A stretch of 64,000 bases of DNA from Taishania sp045629585. Lineage in GTDB: Bacteria; Bacteroidota; Bacteroidia; Flavobacteriales_D; Crocinitomicaceae. The translations under genes and the position numbers were made by a program. The stretch covers positions 1 to 64,000 of the forward strand of contig JAZQRM010000048.1 of assembly GCA_045629585.1 (NCBI GenBank), read 5' to 3'. Of this stretch, positions 43,586 through 52,721 are shown piece by piece (the first letter of the stretch is position 1; each line of letters starts with the position of its first letter). The notes under the pieces were generated by a model, which saw only the letters and a program-made list of their open reading frames with translations, made no database searches and was not told where the DNA came from.

Positions 43586-45064
43586 ATGGCACAAAAATTT
43601 GCGACTCGCGCGGAGGATTACTCTAAATGGTATAATGAAACCATTGATAGAGCAGGATTAGCTGAAAACTCTGGTGTACGCGGGTGTATGGTAATTAAAC
43701 CATACGGGTATGCTATTTGGGAAAAGATTCAGGCCCAATTGGATAAAATGTTTAAAGAAACAGGTCACCAAAATGCATATTTCCCTCTTTTCGTGCCCAA
43801 AAGTTTATTTGAAGCGGAGGAAAAAAATGCTGAAGGATTTGCTAAAGAATGTGCTATTGTTACACATTACCGCTTAAAAAATGATGTAAATAATCCAGGT
43901 AAGTTGATGGTTGATCCAGATGCAAAGTTGGAGGAAGAGTTGATTGTTCGACCAACTTCAGAGGCGATTATTTGGAATACATATAAAGGTTGGATTCAAT
44001 CGTATAGAGATTTACCTATTTTGATTAATCAATGGGCAAATGTTGTACGTTGGGAGATGCGTACGCGTTTATTCTTACGAACTGCTGAGTTTTTATGGCA
44101 AGAAGGGCATACCGCACATGCTACAAGTCAGGAAGCGTATGAAGAAGCTGATCGTATGTTGAAGGTTTATTCTGAATTTGCTGAAACATTTATGGCAATG
44201 CCGGTTATTCAAGGGCATAAATCCGAAAGTGAGCGTTTTGCTGGGGCTGTTGATACGTTATGTATTGAGGCAATGATGCAAGATACAAAAGCATTACAAG
44301 CAGGTACTTCTCATTTCTTAGGTCAAAATTTCGCAAAAGCTTTTGATGTGAAGTTTACGGATAAAGAAGGAAAACAAGATTTTGTTTGGGCTACTTCATG
44401 GGGGGTGTCGACGCGTTTGATGGGGGCGTTGATTATGACGCATTCAGATGATGATGGTTTGGTTTTACCTCCAAAATTGGCACCAATACAAGTTGTCGCA
44501 ATTCCGATTTTTAAAACAGACGAAGAGTTGAAGGCAATCGGAGATAAGTTTGATGAATTGGCTGCTAAATTAAAAGCTAGAGGAATCAGTTTTAAATACG
44601 ATGATGACAATCAGAAGCGTCCAGGATGGAAGTTTGCTGAATATGAAGCGAAAGGTGTTCCGGTACGTTTGGCAATGGGGCCACGTGATCTAGAAAATGG
44701 ATTGGTGGAGGTTGCTCGTCGTGATTTAAAAACGAAAGAATCTGTAAGTTTTGAAAATTTAGATCAATTTATTGAAGAGTTATTAGATCAAATTCAAGAT
44801 AATTTATTTCAACGTACCTTGAATTTCCGAAATGAAAATCTACATAAGGTAGATACATATGAAGAGTTTAAAACTCAATTAACTGAGAAAGGTGGCTTCT
44901 ATTTATGTCATTGGGACGGAACGATAGAAACAGAAATGAAAATAAAAGAAGAGACACAAGCAACTATACGTTGTATTCCTTTTGATTACCAAGGTGAGGA
45001 AGGGAAATGTATGGTTACGGGTAAACCTTCTAAGCAAAGAGTCGTTATAGCGAAAGCATATTAA
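43586..45064 (+). CDS. proS: Prolyl-tRNA synthetase, archaeal/eukaryotic type
   Basis: A 492-residue class II aminoacyl-tRNA synthetase that charges tRNA-Pro. Class II motifs are present: motif 2 in NVVRWEMRTRLFLRTAEFLWQEGHTAHAT, RPTSEAIIW, and motif 3 in GGTSTRLMGALIM-like WGVSTRLMGALIMTHSDDDGLVLPP. The anticodon-binding domain (PIQVVAIPIF) and the C-terminal ProS domain ending VIAKAY follow. It lacks the editing insertion of the bacterial-type enzyme, as normal for Bacteroidota. Next gene 34 bases downstream on the same strand. Confidence 0.97.
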   Translation: MAQKFATRAEDYSKWYNETIDRAGLAENSGVRGCMVIKPYGYAIWEKIQAQLDKMFKETGHQNAYFPLFVPKSLFEAEEKNAEGFAKECAIVTHYRLKNDVNNPGKLMVDPDAKLEEELIVRPTSEAIIWNTYKGWIQSYRDLPILINQWANVVRWEMRTRLFLRTAEFLWQEGHTAHATSQEAYEEADRMLKVYSEFAETFMAMPVIQGHKSESERFAGAVDTLCIEAMMQDTKALQAGTSHFLGQNFAKAFDVKFTDKEGKQDFVWATSWGVSTRLMGALIMTHSDDDGLVLPPKLAPIQVVAIPIFKTDEELKAIGDKFDELAAKLKARGISFKYDDDNQKRPGWKFAEYEAKGVPVRLAMGPRDLENGLVEVARRDLKTKESVSFENLDQFIEELLDQIQDNLFQRTLNFRNENLHKVDTYEEFKTQLTEKGGFYLCHWDGTIETEMKIKEETQATIRCIPFDYQGEEGKCMVTGKPSKQRVVIAKAY

Positions 45065-45098
45065 ATAGATAGTCCTTACATAAAATTTTGTTATTAAG

Positions 45099-45770
45099 AT
45101 GGATGTAAATTCCAAACGTATTGTAGACTTGTTGATTAATAAATCAGCGTTAAAACAAGATGTGTATGAAGATACGCAAACAGCGTTTAAACAATTATTG
45201 AAGGTTGCAAAAGAGCAAGTAGCTTTTTTGAGAACCAAGATCGCGGATAAACGGGTTCGACTCAATGTGGTGGAAAAAAATATATCTGAATTTCATGTCT
45301 ATGTGGGGAGTGACGTCTTAGTATTCAATATGCATGCAAATATTTTCCGTTTACAGGAAGATAATCATAATTGGAAAACAAATTATTTAAAAGAAGATGA
45401 GTCCAGAGGTTACTTTGGACTCATTCATATTTATAATTTTCTAGCCGAATCTTTCCTTCAGAATAGATATAATGACCCTGGTTTTTTAATCGGACGAATC
45501 TTAGTTAATAAAGATGCTCACTTTTTTATGGAGGGGCAAGGACAATTAGGATTTCTATTTAAGGATGTTTCAAAAGGCGAATGGACTTTAGAATCCATAA
45601 AACATATTATACAAGTATCATTTGCTTATGCTTTAGATTTTGAGTTGGACGTACCACCATATAAGGTAATGGAAGAAATCACGGTGGGACAGATTTATTC
45701 TATGGGGGATGAGAATAAAATTTCTACAGGTAAAAGACTAGGATTCAAGTTTAAAGCAGAAGAAGAGTAA
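45099..45770 (+). CDS. Conserved protein of unknown function (223 aa)
   Basis: A 223-residue cytoplasmic protein. It opens with helices (VDLLINKSALKQDVYEDTQTAFKQLLKVAKE) and continues as an alpha/beta domain (VYVGSDVLVFNMHANIFRL, GYFGLIHIYNFLAESFLQNRYND, LIGRILVNKDAHFFMEGQGQLGFLF). I believe it belongs to a Bacteroidota-only family without known function. It follows proS by 34 bases and is probably in the same transcript, upstream of the tRNA promoter. Confidence 0.72.
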   Translation: MDVNSKRIVDLLINKSALKQDVYEDTQTAFKQLLKVAKEQVAFLRTKIADKRVRLNVVEKNISEFHVYVGSDVLVFNMHANIFRLQEDNHNWKTNYLKEDESRGYFGLIHIYNFLAESFLQNRYNDPGFLIGRILVNKDAHFFMEGQGQLGFLFKDVSKGEWTLESIKHIIQVSFAYALDFELDVPPYKVMEEITVGQIYSMGDENKISTGKRLGFKFKAEEE

Positions 45771-45799
45771 TTTTTTTCAAAAAAAAATTAAAAAAACGC

Positions 45800-45829
45800 T
45801 TGCCAAAACAAAAAGAGTACTTAACTTTG
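45800..45829 (+). promoter_or_regulatory. Consensus Bacteroidota promoter of the tRNA-Glu/rpsT unit
   Basis: TTG at 45800-45802 and TAACTTTG at 45822-45829 with a 19-base spacer: an exact match to the -33/-7 pattern of this phylum. It is the best promoter in the window and lies about 60 bases before the first tRNA gene. Confidence 0.85.
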
Positions 45830-45889
45830 CACTCGCAACAACGATAACAACGAAAGTCAAACGAGACTAGAGTTAATCAGAAAGCAAAC

Positions 45890-45961
45890 GGCCCATTCGT
45901 CTAGTGGTTAGGACGCCAGGTTTTCATCCTGGAAACAGGAGTTCGATTCTCCTATGGGCTA
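45890..45961 (+). tRNA. tRNA-Glu (TTC), first copy
   Basis: 72 bases folding as a normal cloverleaf. The acceptor GGCCCAT pairs with ATGGGCT (including a G-T first pair), the anticodon stem CCAGG/CCTGG encloses loop TTTTCAT with anticodon TTC, and the T-arm contains GTTCGATTC. CCA is not encoded. Confidence 0.97.
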
Positions 45962-45986
45962 CAAAAATAACAAAGATTCTTAATAT

Positions 45987-46058
45987 GGCCCATTCGTCTA
46001 GTGGTTAGGACGCCAGGTTTTCATCCTGGAAACAGGAGTTCGATTCTCCTATGGGCTA
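45987..46058 (+). tRNA. tRNA-Glu (TTC), second identical copy
   Basis: Identical over all 72 bases to the copy at 45890-45961 and separated from it by 25 unrelated bases. Same anticodon TTC. The rpsT gene begins 38 bases downstream, so both tRNAs and rpsT probably share one precursor RNA. Confidence 0.97.
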
Positions 46059-46096
46059 CAAGAGCAAACAAGTTCAATCAAATTAATTTTAGAAAA

Positions 46097-46348
46097 ATGG
46101 CTAATCACAAGTCGGCAATCAAAAGAATTAGAAGTAACGAAAGTAAAAGACTTCGTAACAAGTACCAACACAAAACAACTCGTAACGCTATCCGTAAATT
46201 CAGATCGTTAACTGAGAAGTCTGAAGCAGTTGAGATGTTGCCAAGTGTGTTTTCAATGATTGATAAAATAGCTAAGACTAACATCATTCACAAAAACAAA
46301 GCAGGAAATTTAAAGTCAGGTTTACAGATGTTTGTTAACAAAATGTAA
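46097..46348 (+). CDS. rpsT: 30S ribosomal protein S20
   Basis: An 83-residue basic helical protein beginning MANHKSAIKRIRSNESKRLRN and ending LQMFVNKM. S20 binds 16S rRNA early in assembly of the small subunit. The correct start is the ATG at 46097; the open frame continues upstream through the second tRNA gene but that part is not protein. It lies directly behind two tRNA-Glu genes and the consensus promoter at 45800, with a terminator after it. Confidence 0.96.
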   Translation: MANHKSAIKRIRSNESKRLRNKYQHKTTRNAIRKFRSLTEKSEAVEMLPSVFSMIDKIAKTNIIHKNKAGNLKSGLQMFVNKM

Positions 46349-46370
46349 TACTAAACTTAAAAGAAACAAA

Positions 46371-46399
46371 AGAGGTCTAATACAGACCTCTTTTTTTTT
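46371..46399 (+). terminator. Rho-independent terminator after rpsT
   Basis: A perfect 8-bp stem (46371-46378 with 46384-46391), five-base loop and nine T to 46399. Confidence 0.92.
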
Positions 46400-46401
46400 G
46401 C

Positions 46402-46409
46402 TATTTTTG
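46402..46409 (+). promoter_or_regulatory. Candidate -7 box placed for a near-leaderless mRNA
   Basis: TATTTTTG is an exact TAnnTTTG only six bases before the ATG at 46416. If used, transcription would start at or beside the start codon. It directly abuts the T run of the rpsT terminator. Confidence 0.45.
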
Positions 46410-46415
46410 AGATAA

Positions 46416-48152
46416 ATGAAACAGATATTAGTTGGGCTCTTTATCGTTTTGGCTGGGGCTCTTCAAGCACAGAACAATCCTGCCATGGGAACGCGCGATA
46501 CAATTAAATATTCGTATCGTACTGGAGGTGATATTTTCGGTTTAGATATCAATAATTCCTATATGGGAACAACAATGCCGGGAGGGCCATTCTCTAGAGA
46601 GGAGAATATATTACCGTATAATTTCTTTTTAAATTCCTTAGGCGGTGTTCGTAGTTATCTATTTGGGAGTTGGAATGCAATGCGTTTCTCAGGAATTCCT
46701 CATCTCGGGTTTAGTTATCAATTTGGATCACAAGCTACACAATATGTACATGTACGATATACACAAGCTTTTACACCAAAATTACTTCTGAATATTGATT
46801 ATGACATGCGTAAGGCAAATGGCTTTTATCGGCATTCAACTACAGCAGATCATAATGTTCAATTGCGTTTGGAACGGCAAGCTCCTATATATAGTTTTAG
46901 TCTAAAAGCTCAATATTTAGGTCGGAATAGCCAATATAATCAGGGGTTAATTTCAGATACCCTTATTGGGCGTTATGATTTAGGTTTTATTCCCGTTAAC
47001 AACATGGACGCAATGGTACGCACGAAGGGAGTTAGGGTGGAATTGGAACATTACATTGATTTCCTTAAAAATGATTCCATAAATGCTACGGGAATATACG
47101 TAGATAATATTTTTAGAGTCTTTAATCGAAAAATGCATGACAACTTAGGGGATACTATTCTTTATGGAGCTCCTTTTTTTGGTGGTGATTCATTAAATGA
47201 TCAATATCAATTATCTGAAATTATTACGGGGGGAGGGTTGTACTATAATAGACCTAATTTTTACATTAAAGCTGGTTTAGCTCATACGTATTGGAAATAT
47301 TTCAATCTTGGTAATGACAATAAACAAAACGAGATAAATGTAGATGCTAAATTAGCTTATACTGTACAGTCTTTTGAAATTTCAAACCACACAAACTTTA
47401 ACCTTATTGGAGCCAATAGAGAGTGGTTTACTCATGCTAAAATAAAAGCAAAAGTCAAGAAGGTTGGATTTGATGCATCATTGAAGCTTGATAACCTTCT
47501 TCCGGAGCCTTTTCAAAGGTCTTTCAGAGGTCAATTTATTGGTTATAATTATGCATTGTCAGATTTGAAAAATCAGTGGAAAATGCAAATAGACGGTAAT
47601 GCCAACTTGACTTTACAAAACATGAAGATGGAAGCATTTGTCGGTTTTGCAGGAATGAAAAATGTGTATTGGTATAAAGATGGTGCTTGGGCACAGGAAA
47701 ACAATTCCTCTTTAAATGGTATGTCTTTAGGAATTAATTATACTTCTAAATTCTTTAATTGGTTGAATATTGGCTTAAAGGGAATGTATTCATCAGCGGA
47801 GTGGATGCCAGATATATATACCAGACTTCGTGTTGCTGCAAATGGTAAGATTTTTAAATCTAAGAAATTGTTTGCACAAATTGGAGTAGAAGGTAGCTAC
47901 TTATCTAATTATAATTTGGTCGCTTTTTCGCCTCTTATGGAAACCTATCGTTATGAAAATGGAATAGGTAGTTCACTTGCTCGCTTTAACGTACATGTAT
48001 TTGGAGCGTTAGAAATTCAAACATTTAGATTCTTTTTCCGAGTTGAAAATCTCGGTTCTTTATTTAACGATGATAAGATAGAAGTGATGAAAGGATATGT
48101 TATAGCACCTGTTCATTTTAGAATCGGAATAACTTGGGATTTCTTTAATTAA
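46416..48152 (+). CDS. Putative porin (Porin_10 family)
   Basis: A 578-residue outer-membrane protein with a signal peptide (MKQILVGLFIVLAGALQAQ). The early segment GGDIFGLDINNSYMGTTMPGG and LGGVRSYLFGSWNAM, followed by many strands of the type HLGFSYQFGSQATQYVHVRYTQAF, matches the Bacteroidota Porin_10 family as I remember it. The last strand (PVHFRIGITWDFFN) ends close to an aromatic residue, as expected of a complete barrel. Solute specificity is unknown. It lies 16 bases after the rpsT terminator and may have a near-leaderless mRNA. Confidence 0.82.
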   Translation: MKQILVGLFIVLAGALQAQNNPAMGTRDTIKYSYRTGGDIFGLDINNSYMGTTMPGGPFSREENILPYNFFLNSLGGVRSYLFGSWNAMRFSGIPHLGFSYQFGSQATQYVHVRYTQAFTPKLLLNIDYDMRKANGFYRHSTTADHNVQLRLERQAPIYSFSLKAQYLGRNSQYNQGLISDTLIGRYDLGFIPVNNMDAMVRTKGVRVELEHYIDFLKNDSINATGIYVDNIFRVFNRKMHDNLGDTILYGAPFFGGDSLNDQYQLSEIITGGGLYYNRPNFYIKAGLAHTYWKYFNLGNDNKQNEINVDAKLAYTVQSFEISNHTNFNLIGANREWFTHAKIKAKVKKVGFDASLKLDNLLPEPFQRSFRGQFIGYNYALSDLKNQWKMQIDGNANLTLQNMKMEAFVGFAGMKNVYWYKDGAWAQENNSSLNGMSLGINYTSKFFNWLNIGLKGMYSSAEWMPDIYTRLRVAANGKIFKSKKLFAQIGVEGSYLSNYNLVAFSPLMETYRYENGIGSSLARFNVHVFGALEIQTFRFFFRVENLGSLFNDDKIEVMKGYVIAPVHFRIGITWDFFN

Positions 48153-48203
48153 ACGGATGGATAGCTGATTATTCACTGAGAGAAAAAAGTTCCATAAAAA
48201 AGG

Positions 48204-48229
48204 GAAAGGAGTGATTTCTCACTCCTTTC
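48204..48229 (+). terminator. Hairpin after the porin gene, without a T run
   Basis: A perfect 11-bp stem (48204-48214 with 48219-48229) and four-base loop. It is followed by three AACCT repeats (48231-48245) instead of T, so its efficiency as a terminator is doubtful. Confidence 0.55.
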
Positions 48230-48402
48230 AAACCTAACCTAACCTACCTTTTACAACTAAACCTGACCAAATATAGGACAATTTTTTATTATTTAAGCAT
48301 AAAAGCAACCTAAATATTAAAAAAAGTTAATTCGTTTTATTTTGAACGTATTTACAGTACTATAAGTTTTTGGTTAAAAATGAGAATATTTAATTAGTTC
48401 AT

Positions 48403-48410
48403 TATATTTG
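48403..48410 (+). promoter_or_regulatory. Candidate -7 box before fabG
   Basis: TATATTTG is an exact TAnnTTTG, 16 bases before the fabG start codon. No TTG at normal spacing. Confidence 0.5.
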
Positions 48411-48426
48411 GACAGAATTTAAGGAT

Positions 48427-49176
48427 ATGAGTTTACTACAAAATAAAGTTGTTTTAATTACTGGTGCCTCTAGAGGTATTGGTAAAGCTATTGCAGTTGA
48501 ATGTGCAAAGCAAGGTGCTAACGTTGCCTTTACTTATTTATCTTCAGAAGAGAAAGCAAAAGCTTTGGAGGCTGAATTAGCTGTTTTTGGAACTAAAATT
48601 AAAGGGTATAAATCCGATGCTGCATTATTTGATGCTGCACAGCAGTTGGTGGATGATGTAGTTGCAGAATTTGGTACGATAGATGTGTTGGTGAATAATG
48701 CGGGTATTACACGTGATACTTTGTTGATGCGTATGTCAGAGCAACAGTGGGATGAGGTAATTAACACGAATTTGAAATCAGCTTTTAATTTAACAAAAGC
48801 GGTCCAAAGACCTATGTTGAAAGCCAAATCTGGATCAATCATTAATATGTCTTCAGTTGTTGGTTTGACAGGTAATGCTGGTCAGTCTAATTACGCTGCT
48901 TCTAAAGCTGGTCTAATTGGTTTCTCTAAATCAATAGCGCAGGAATTAGGTTCACGTAATATTCGTTGTAATGTGATTGCTCCTGGTTTTATTGAAACGG
49001 AGATGACAGAAGTTTTAGATGAAAAGGTGGTAGCTGAGTGGAGAAATACTATACCATTGAAAAGAGGTGGTAGACCTGAAGATGTAGCTAATATGGTAGT
49101 CTTCTTAGGCTCAGATCTTTCAACATATGTAACTGGTCAAACATTAAATGTTTGTGGAGGAATGGTTATGAACTAA
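48427..49176 (+). CDS. fabG: 3-oxoacyl-ACP reductase
   Basis: A 249-residue short-chain dehydrogenase with the NADPH motif TGASRGIGKA (about 14-23), NNAGITRD, the catalytic Ser in MSSVVG and the YAASK motif (Tyr157-Lys161 region). The ending YVTGQTLNVCGGMVMN is typical of FabG, which reduces 3-oxoacyl-ACP in fatty-acid elongation. Single gene with a strong terminator. Other SDR activities cannot be excluded, but match to FabG is close. Confidence 0.95.
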   Translation: MSLLQNKVVLITGASRGIGKAIAVECAKQGANVAFTYLSSEEKAKALEAELAVFGTKIKGYKSDAALFDAAQQLVDDVVAEFGTIDVLVNNAGITRDTLLMRMSEQQWDEVINTNLKSAFNLTKAVQRPMLKAKSGSIINMSSVVGLTGNAGQSNYAASKAGLIGFSKSIAQELGSRNIRCNVIAPGFIETEMTEVLDEKVVAEWRNTIPLKRGGRPEDVANMVVFLGSDLSTYVTGQTLNVCGGMVMN

Positions 49177-49192
49177 TCATTAATAGCTATTT

Positions 49193-49221
49193 AAAAAGGG
49201 GAGTTTTTGCTCCCCTTTTTT
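49193..49221. terminator. Bidirectional terminator between fabG and the ABC gene
   Basis: A perfect 11-bp stem (49193-49203 with 49210-49220) with A on one side and T on the other. It overlaps the stop codon of the convergent ABC transporter gene. Confidence 0.9.
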
Positions 49222-52200
49222 ATTTTACCTCAGCTTTTCTATGCGTTGAAACTCTTTTTATTTCTCTTATTTTAAGGTAGGATTGTATAAGTTTACCGAA
49301 TATTAATGGTAATTTGAAAGCTAAAATTAGATACAATAAAATAGAAAATAACCATACGATTAGCATGTTAACCCAGTAGGTGTCGAGTTGTAAATTAAAT
49401 ATTTTCTTCGTTTTTACATATTGTGGTGCGTCTAATATACGAGTTGTATGTTGTTGATAGATAGGGTCTGATAATTGAATTATTCTTTTCTTTTCCTTAT
49501 CAACTTTAACTTTTTCTAAATTATATTTATTGGTTACAGTATATATCAACTCTTCATTATTATATTGTTGATTTAATTTCTTTAAATCTGAAGTTGGAAT
49601 TCCATTTCGCAGTTCGTCTAATTTTTGCGTCCAATGTATGTAGACTTTATTATAAGCAGTTTGTAATTTTTTTAGATGTAATAAAGTTTCCTTTTCGTTA
49701 ATTTGATCGGATTCAATACAAGTCGTACAAATTAATTTTGTCCATTTTTTGTTCTCTTCTACAATTTCATTCTTAACTATTTGTTGGGACAACGAATCTT
49801 TCTCCTGTAATAAAAGATGCATTTGTGGTAGCCAAAATTCACTTTTCCAATTAGCTTGACTTCGATGAAATTTAGCCTCGTAAAACTTTTTTTCTAACGG
49901 ATTATTTGTCGTTAAATCTACAGCAAGTGCTTCAAAAGCCCATCGTGATGCCATCAAATTCCCAATCCAAGGAACCTCGTTATTCGATTTGATCCAAGGA
50001 TGCATTCTATCATACCTTACTATTAATCCTGAAAATATTATTTGTGGTATAATGATAATAGGTACAGTTATATAAATCACTTTTGTGGATTTGAATAACG
50101 TTGATATGGATAAACCTAACATATTAGCCCATACTGATAGCGAAAACAAGACAAACCAATAGGGAAGAAATGAGTGCATTAATCCGATGGTATAAGCTGA
50201 TATAAGTGCATATAATAAACTCTGAACACCCGAAATAATTACGAGTGTCGTAATTTTAGCGAGTAAATAGCTATTCCAACTTAAATGTAAATAGCGTTGC
50301 CTTTTTAGTATTTTTAAATCTTTAAAGATTTCTTCTGCTGACATGGTTGTACCAAAGAAAATGGCCACAAGTACACTGACAAAAAGGTAAGAGGGAATAT
50401 TCGTGTTTGTGAAAAAATTGTAACCTTCTTCTAATTCACCTGTGTATTCTTTCAAAAAAGCGGCTAATAAAAAACCAATTATGGGTGCTTGAAGTAGCAT
50501 GACAACCATAAATTGCTTGTTCTTTACTTTAGCAATTGCATCACGGATGAAGAATGTTTCGAATTGTTTTATTTTGGATGGCTTTTTAATCTTTGGTTCT
50601 AGAGGAACCAGATCAATAATGTCATTTTTTTTATTTATTCGGTTTTGGATAAAACGTTCATTCCATATTTTTGGACTAGTTTTTCGTTCAATCGTTTGTT
50701 TTCCTGATTCATCTAATACGCGTGCATCTATTATTTCAAATATAGATTCAGGGTCAGTTGTGTAACAAGTAGGACACTCTTCGACATGTTTACCAACTTG
50801 ATCTGCTGTGGACTTAAAGTATTTTAAAGCGTCAAGAGGTTTGCCGTCAAATGTTAAATATCCACCATTGTCCAAAATCAATATTCGATTAAAGAGCTTA
50901 AATATTTCTGATGATGGTTGATGTATTACTACAAATATTAATTTTCCACTAAAGGTTAGTTCTTTTAGATAATTCATTATTTCCATTGAACCTTTGGAGC
51001 TTAATCCTGAGGTGGGTTCATCAATAAAAAGAATGTCTGGGTTTTGTATTAATTCTAATGCTATGTTTAAACGTTTTCTTTGTCCACCAGAAATAATTTT
51101 GTCTATTTTATTTCCAACTTTAAGATCTTTTATTTCGTATAAACCAAAGTTCTTTAATAGACGTTGTACTTTTAATTTTATTTCACCGTTGGATGCATTT
51201 GCAAAACATAATTTAGCTGTGAAAAATAGATTTTCGTAAACGGTTAACTGATCATTCAATTGGTCGTTCTGAGGTACATAACCAATGATTCCTTCTAGTT
51301 GATTAAAGGAGTCATAAACATTTACACTATTGATGGTCACTGTGCCGGTGGTGGGCTTTAATGTCCCATTAAATAATTCGACGAGTGTAGTTTTTCCAGA
51401 ACCCGATAACCCCATTATTCCTACCAGTCGGCCTGAATTAAATGTTGATGTTATTGGTTGAATAATTGTTTTATTTGTGAATTTTGATTTAAAGGTGATG
51501 TTATTGGCTTTAAAAACAATCTTCTCTTTGATTTTTAGTTTCAGAAAGCGATTTAGAATATCGCTTTGATAGAGTTTTGGTGTAGGGCCACATTGTATAA
51601 ATGCACCAGACTGCATGAGAATGGTCTTACTAGCATCTACAGTGTTTGAGTTTAAAGTTAGAGGGTCGGGACCAAAGTAGCGTGCAATGACGATATTTAC
51701 AGAGTGTAAATAACCAAAAAACACTTTTCCTTTTAGATCTCTAACATATAAATAACTGGCTTTGTTGTTTCGTTCATTTGTCCCGATCAAAATGTTCTTG
51801 GGGAGATCTTCTTCTAATAAGGGATTTAAAATAAATTTCTGTATTAGTGCGGCATCCGTTTTGTCTAGATGAAAAGAGTCTGTTAATGTACTTAAAAAGT
51901 CCATTGTTGAATCCGTAATATTATCTTGCAGAGCAATTAGCTCATTAATTCGGATATATGCGTAAAATTTTTGTCTGAAGTTTAATTCGCGGTTTATTTC
52001 ATCGCAAATACGTAAAGCCTTAACAGAATTAAGGCTTGTACGTTTACTATTTGTTTGCTCTTCAAAATTTGAAAATTTCTTCCGTTTACCCAGTAATTCA
52101 TAATACTCAATAAAAGTATTAAGATACATGTCTATTTGTGAAGGGGCAATCTCGTGTTCAATAAAATTCCTGACCGAATCGAGGTATTCTATTTGTTTTT

Positions 52201-52288
52201 TTAGCTGTTGGAATTCATCCGAATAGGCCTCTAGTCGTGCAACAATTGCAAATAGCTGCATCTGCGCTTTGAGCACACTTTCCGTCAT
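49220..52288 (-). CDS. ABC exporter with fused ATPase and ABC-2-type membrane domain
   Basis: A 1022-residue protein. Residues 1-260 are a helical region plus a small beta domain of unknown role. An ABC ATPase follows: Walker A GLSGSGKTT (293-301), signature SGGQRKRLN, Walker B ILFIDEPTSG. A linker has a CxxC pair (Cys505/Cys508 in EECPTC). The ABC-2 membrane part begins near 610, and between its fifth and last helix lies a large, charged, mostly helical loop (about 757-968), probably periplasmic, with another CxxC. The ATPase-first order resembles eukaryotic ABCG half-transporters. Two short genes, an exported protein and a lipoprotein, precede it in one unit. Substrate unknown. Confidence 0.9.
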   Translation of the reverse strand: MTESVLKAQMQLFAIVARLEAYSDEFQQLKKQIEYLDSVRNFIEHEIAPSQIDMYLNTFIEYYELLGKRKKFSNFEEQTNSKRTSLNSVKALRICDEINRELNFRQKFYAYIRINELIALQDNITDSTMDFLSTLTDSFHLDKTDAALIQKFILNPLLEEDLPKNILIGTNERNNKASYLYVRDLKGKVFFGYLHSVNIVIARYFGPDPLTLNSNTVDASKTILMQSGAFIQCGPTPKLYQSDILNRFLKLKIKEKIVFKANNITFKSKFTNKTIIQPITSTFNSGRLVGIMGLSGSGKTTLVELFNGTLKPTTGTVTINSVNVYDSFNQLEGIIGYVPQNDQLNDQLTVYENLFFTAKLCFANASNGEIKLKVQRLLKNFGLYEIKDLKVGNKIDKIISGGQRKRLNIALELIQNPDILFIDEPTSGLSSKGSMEIMNYLKELTFSGKLIFVVIHQPSSEIFKLFNRILILDNGGYLTFDGKPLDALKYFKSTADQVGKHVEECPTCYTTDPESIFEIIDARVLDESGKQTIERKTSPKIWNERFIQNRINKKNDIIDLVPLEPKIKKPSKIKQFETFFIRDAIAKVKNKQFMVVMLLQAPIIGFLLAAFLKEYTGELEEGYNFFTNTNIPSYLFVSVLVAIFFGTTMSAEEIFKDLKILKRQRYLHLSWNSYLLAKITTLVIISGVQSLLYALISAYTIGLMHSFLPYWFVLFSLSVWANMLGLSISTLFKSTKVIYITVPIIIIPQIIFSGLIVRYDRMHPWIKSNNEVPWIGNLMASRWAFEALAVDLTTNNPLEKKFYEAKFHRSQANWKSEFWLPQMHLLLQEKDSLSQQIVKNEIVEENKKWTKLICTTCIESDQINEKETLLHLKKLQTAYNKVYIHWTQKLDELRNGIPTSDLKKLNQQYNNEELIYTVTNKYNLEKVKVDKEKKRIIQLSDPIYQQHTTRILDAPQYVKTKKIFNLQLDTYWVNMLIVWLFSILLYLILAFKLPLIFGKLIQSYLKIREIKRVSTHRKAEVK

Positions 52289-52293
52289 CTATT

Positions 52294-52719
52294 TTATTTT
52301 TTAAACCCAATTAACATGACCACACATCCTGTAAACTTCTTGTCAGCATCTAAACCTGTCTCAATAATTACAGGTATTGTTTTAGGAACCTTAAAATCCC
52401 AATATGGAGCGTTCTTATGGTCTGAATTACGATAGATTATGTTACCGTTTAAATCTTTAACTGTAAAAATGGCGTAGTTGTCATTTTTTCCCGCATTTGC
52501 GACAATTCGATATGTTGTACCTCCATATAAGGTAACGTTGTATTCAGCTGTTTGTCGATCTAAAAAAGCGGCATAAACCTGACCATCTGATGTGAATTGG
52601 GAAACCCCACGTTCATCTTTAAAATATTTCTCACAATTTTTTAAGATTTGGTCACATTCTTGACTAAATAACAAAAAAGGAGCAATTGAAAGTATGATAA
52701 GTGCAATAAATCTGGACAT
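52294..52719 (-). CDS. Small exported protein of unknown function (141 aa)
   Basis: A 141-residue protein with a signal peptide (about 1-20, ending LFSQ), followed by ECDQILKNCEKYF with two Cys likely to form a disulfide. A beta-sandwich-like domain comes next (YNVTLYGGTTYRIVANAG, YAIFTVKDLNGNIIYRN, FTGCVVMLIGFKK). No family recognised. It lies between the lipoprotein gene (2-base gap) and the ABC exporter gene (5-base gap), so a periplasmic role with the exporter is likely, by context only. Confidence 0.75.
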   Translation of the reverse strand: MSRFIALIILSIAPFLLFSQECDQILKNCEKYFKDERGVSQFTSDGQVYAAFLDRQTAEYNVTLYGGTTYRIVANAGKNDNYAIFTVKDLNGNIIYRNSDHKNAPYWDFKVPKTIPVIIETGLDADKKFTGCVVMLIGFKK

Positions 52720-52721
52720 AA

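Noticed and set aside
46001..46096. N-terminal extension of the rpsT frame through the second tRNA gene
   Set aside because: The frame is open by chance; S20 starts at the MANHKSA methionine at 46097 and the upstream bases are the tRNA.
48231..48249. AACCT repeats as a telomere-like or mobile-element end
   Set aside because: Only three units, no partner repeat or transposase nearby.
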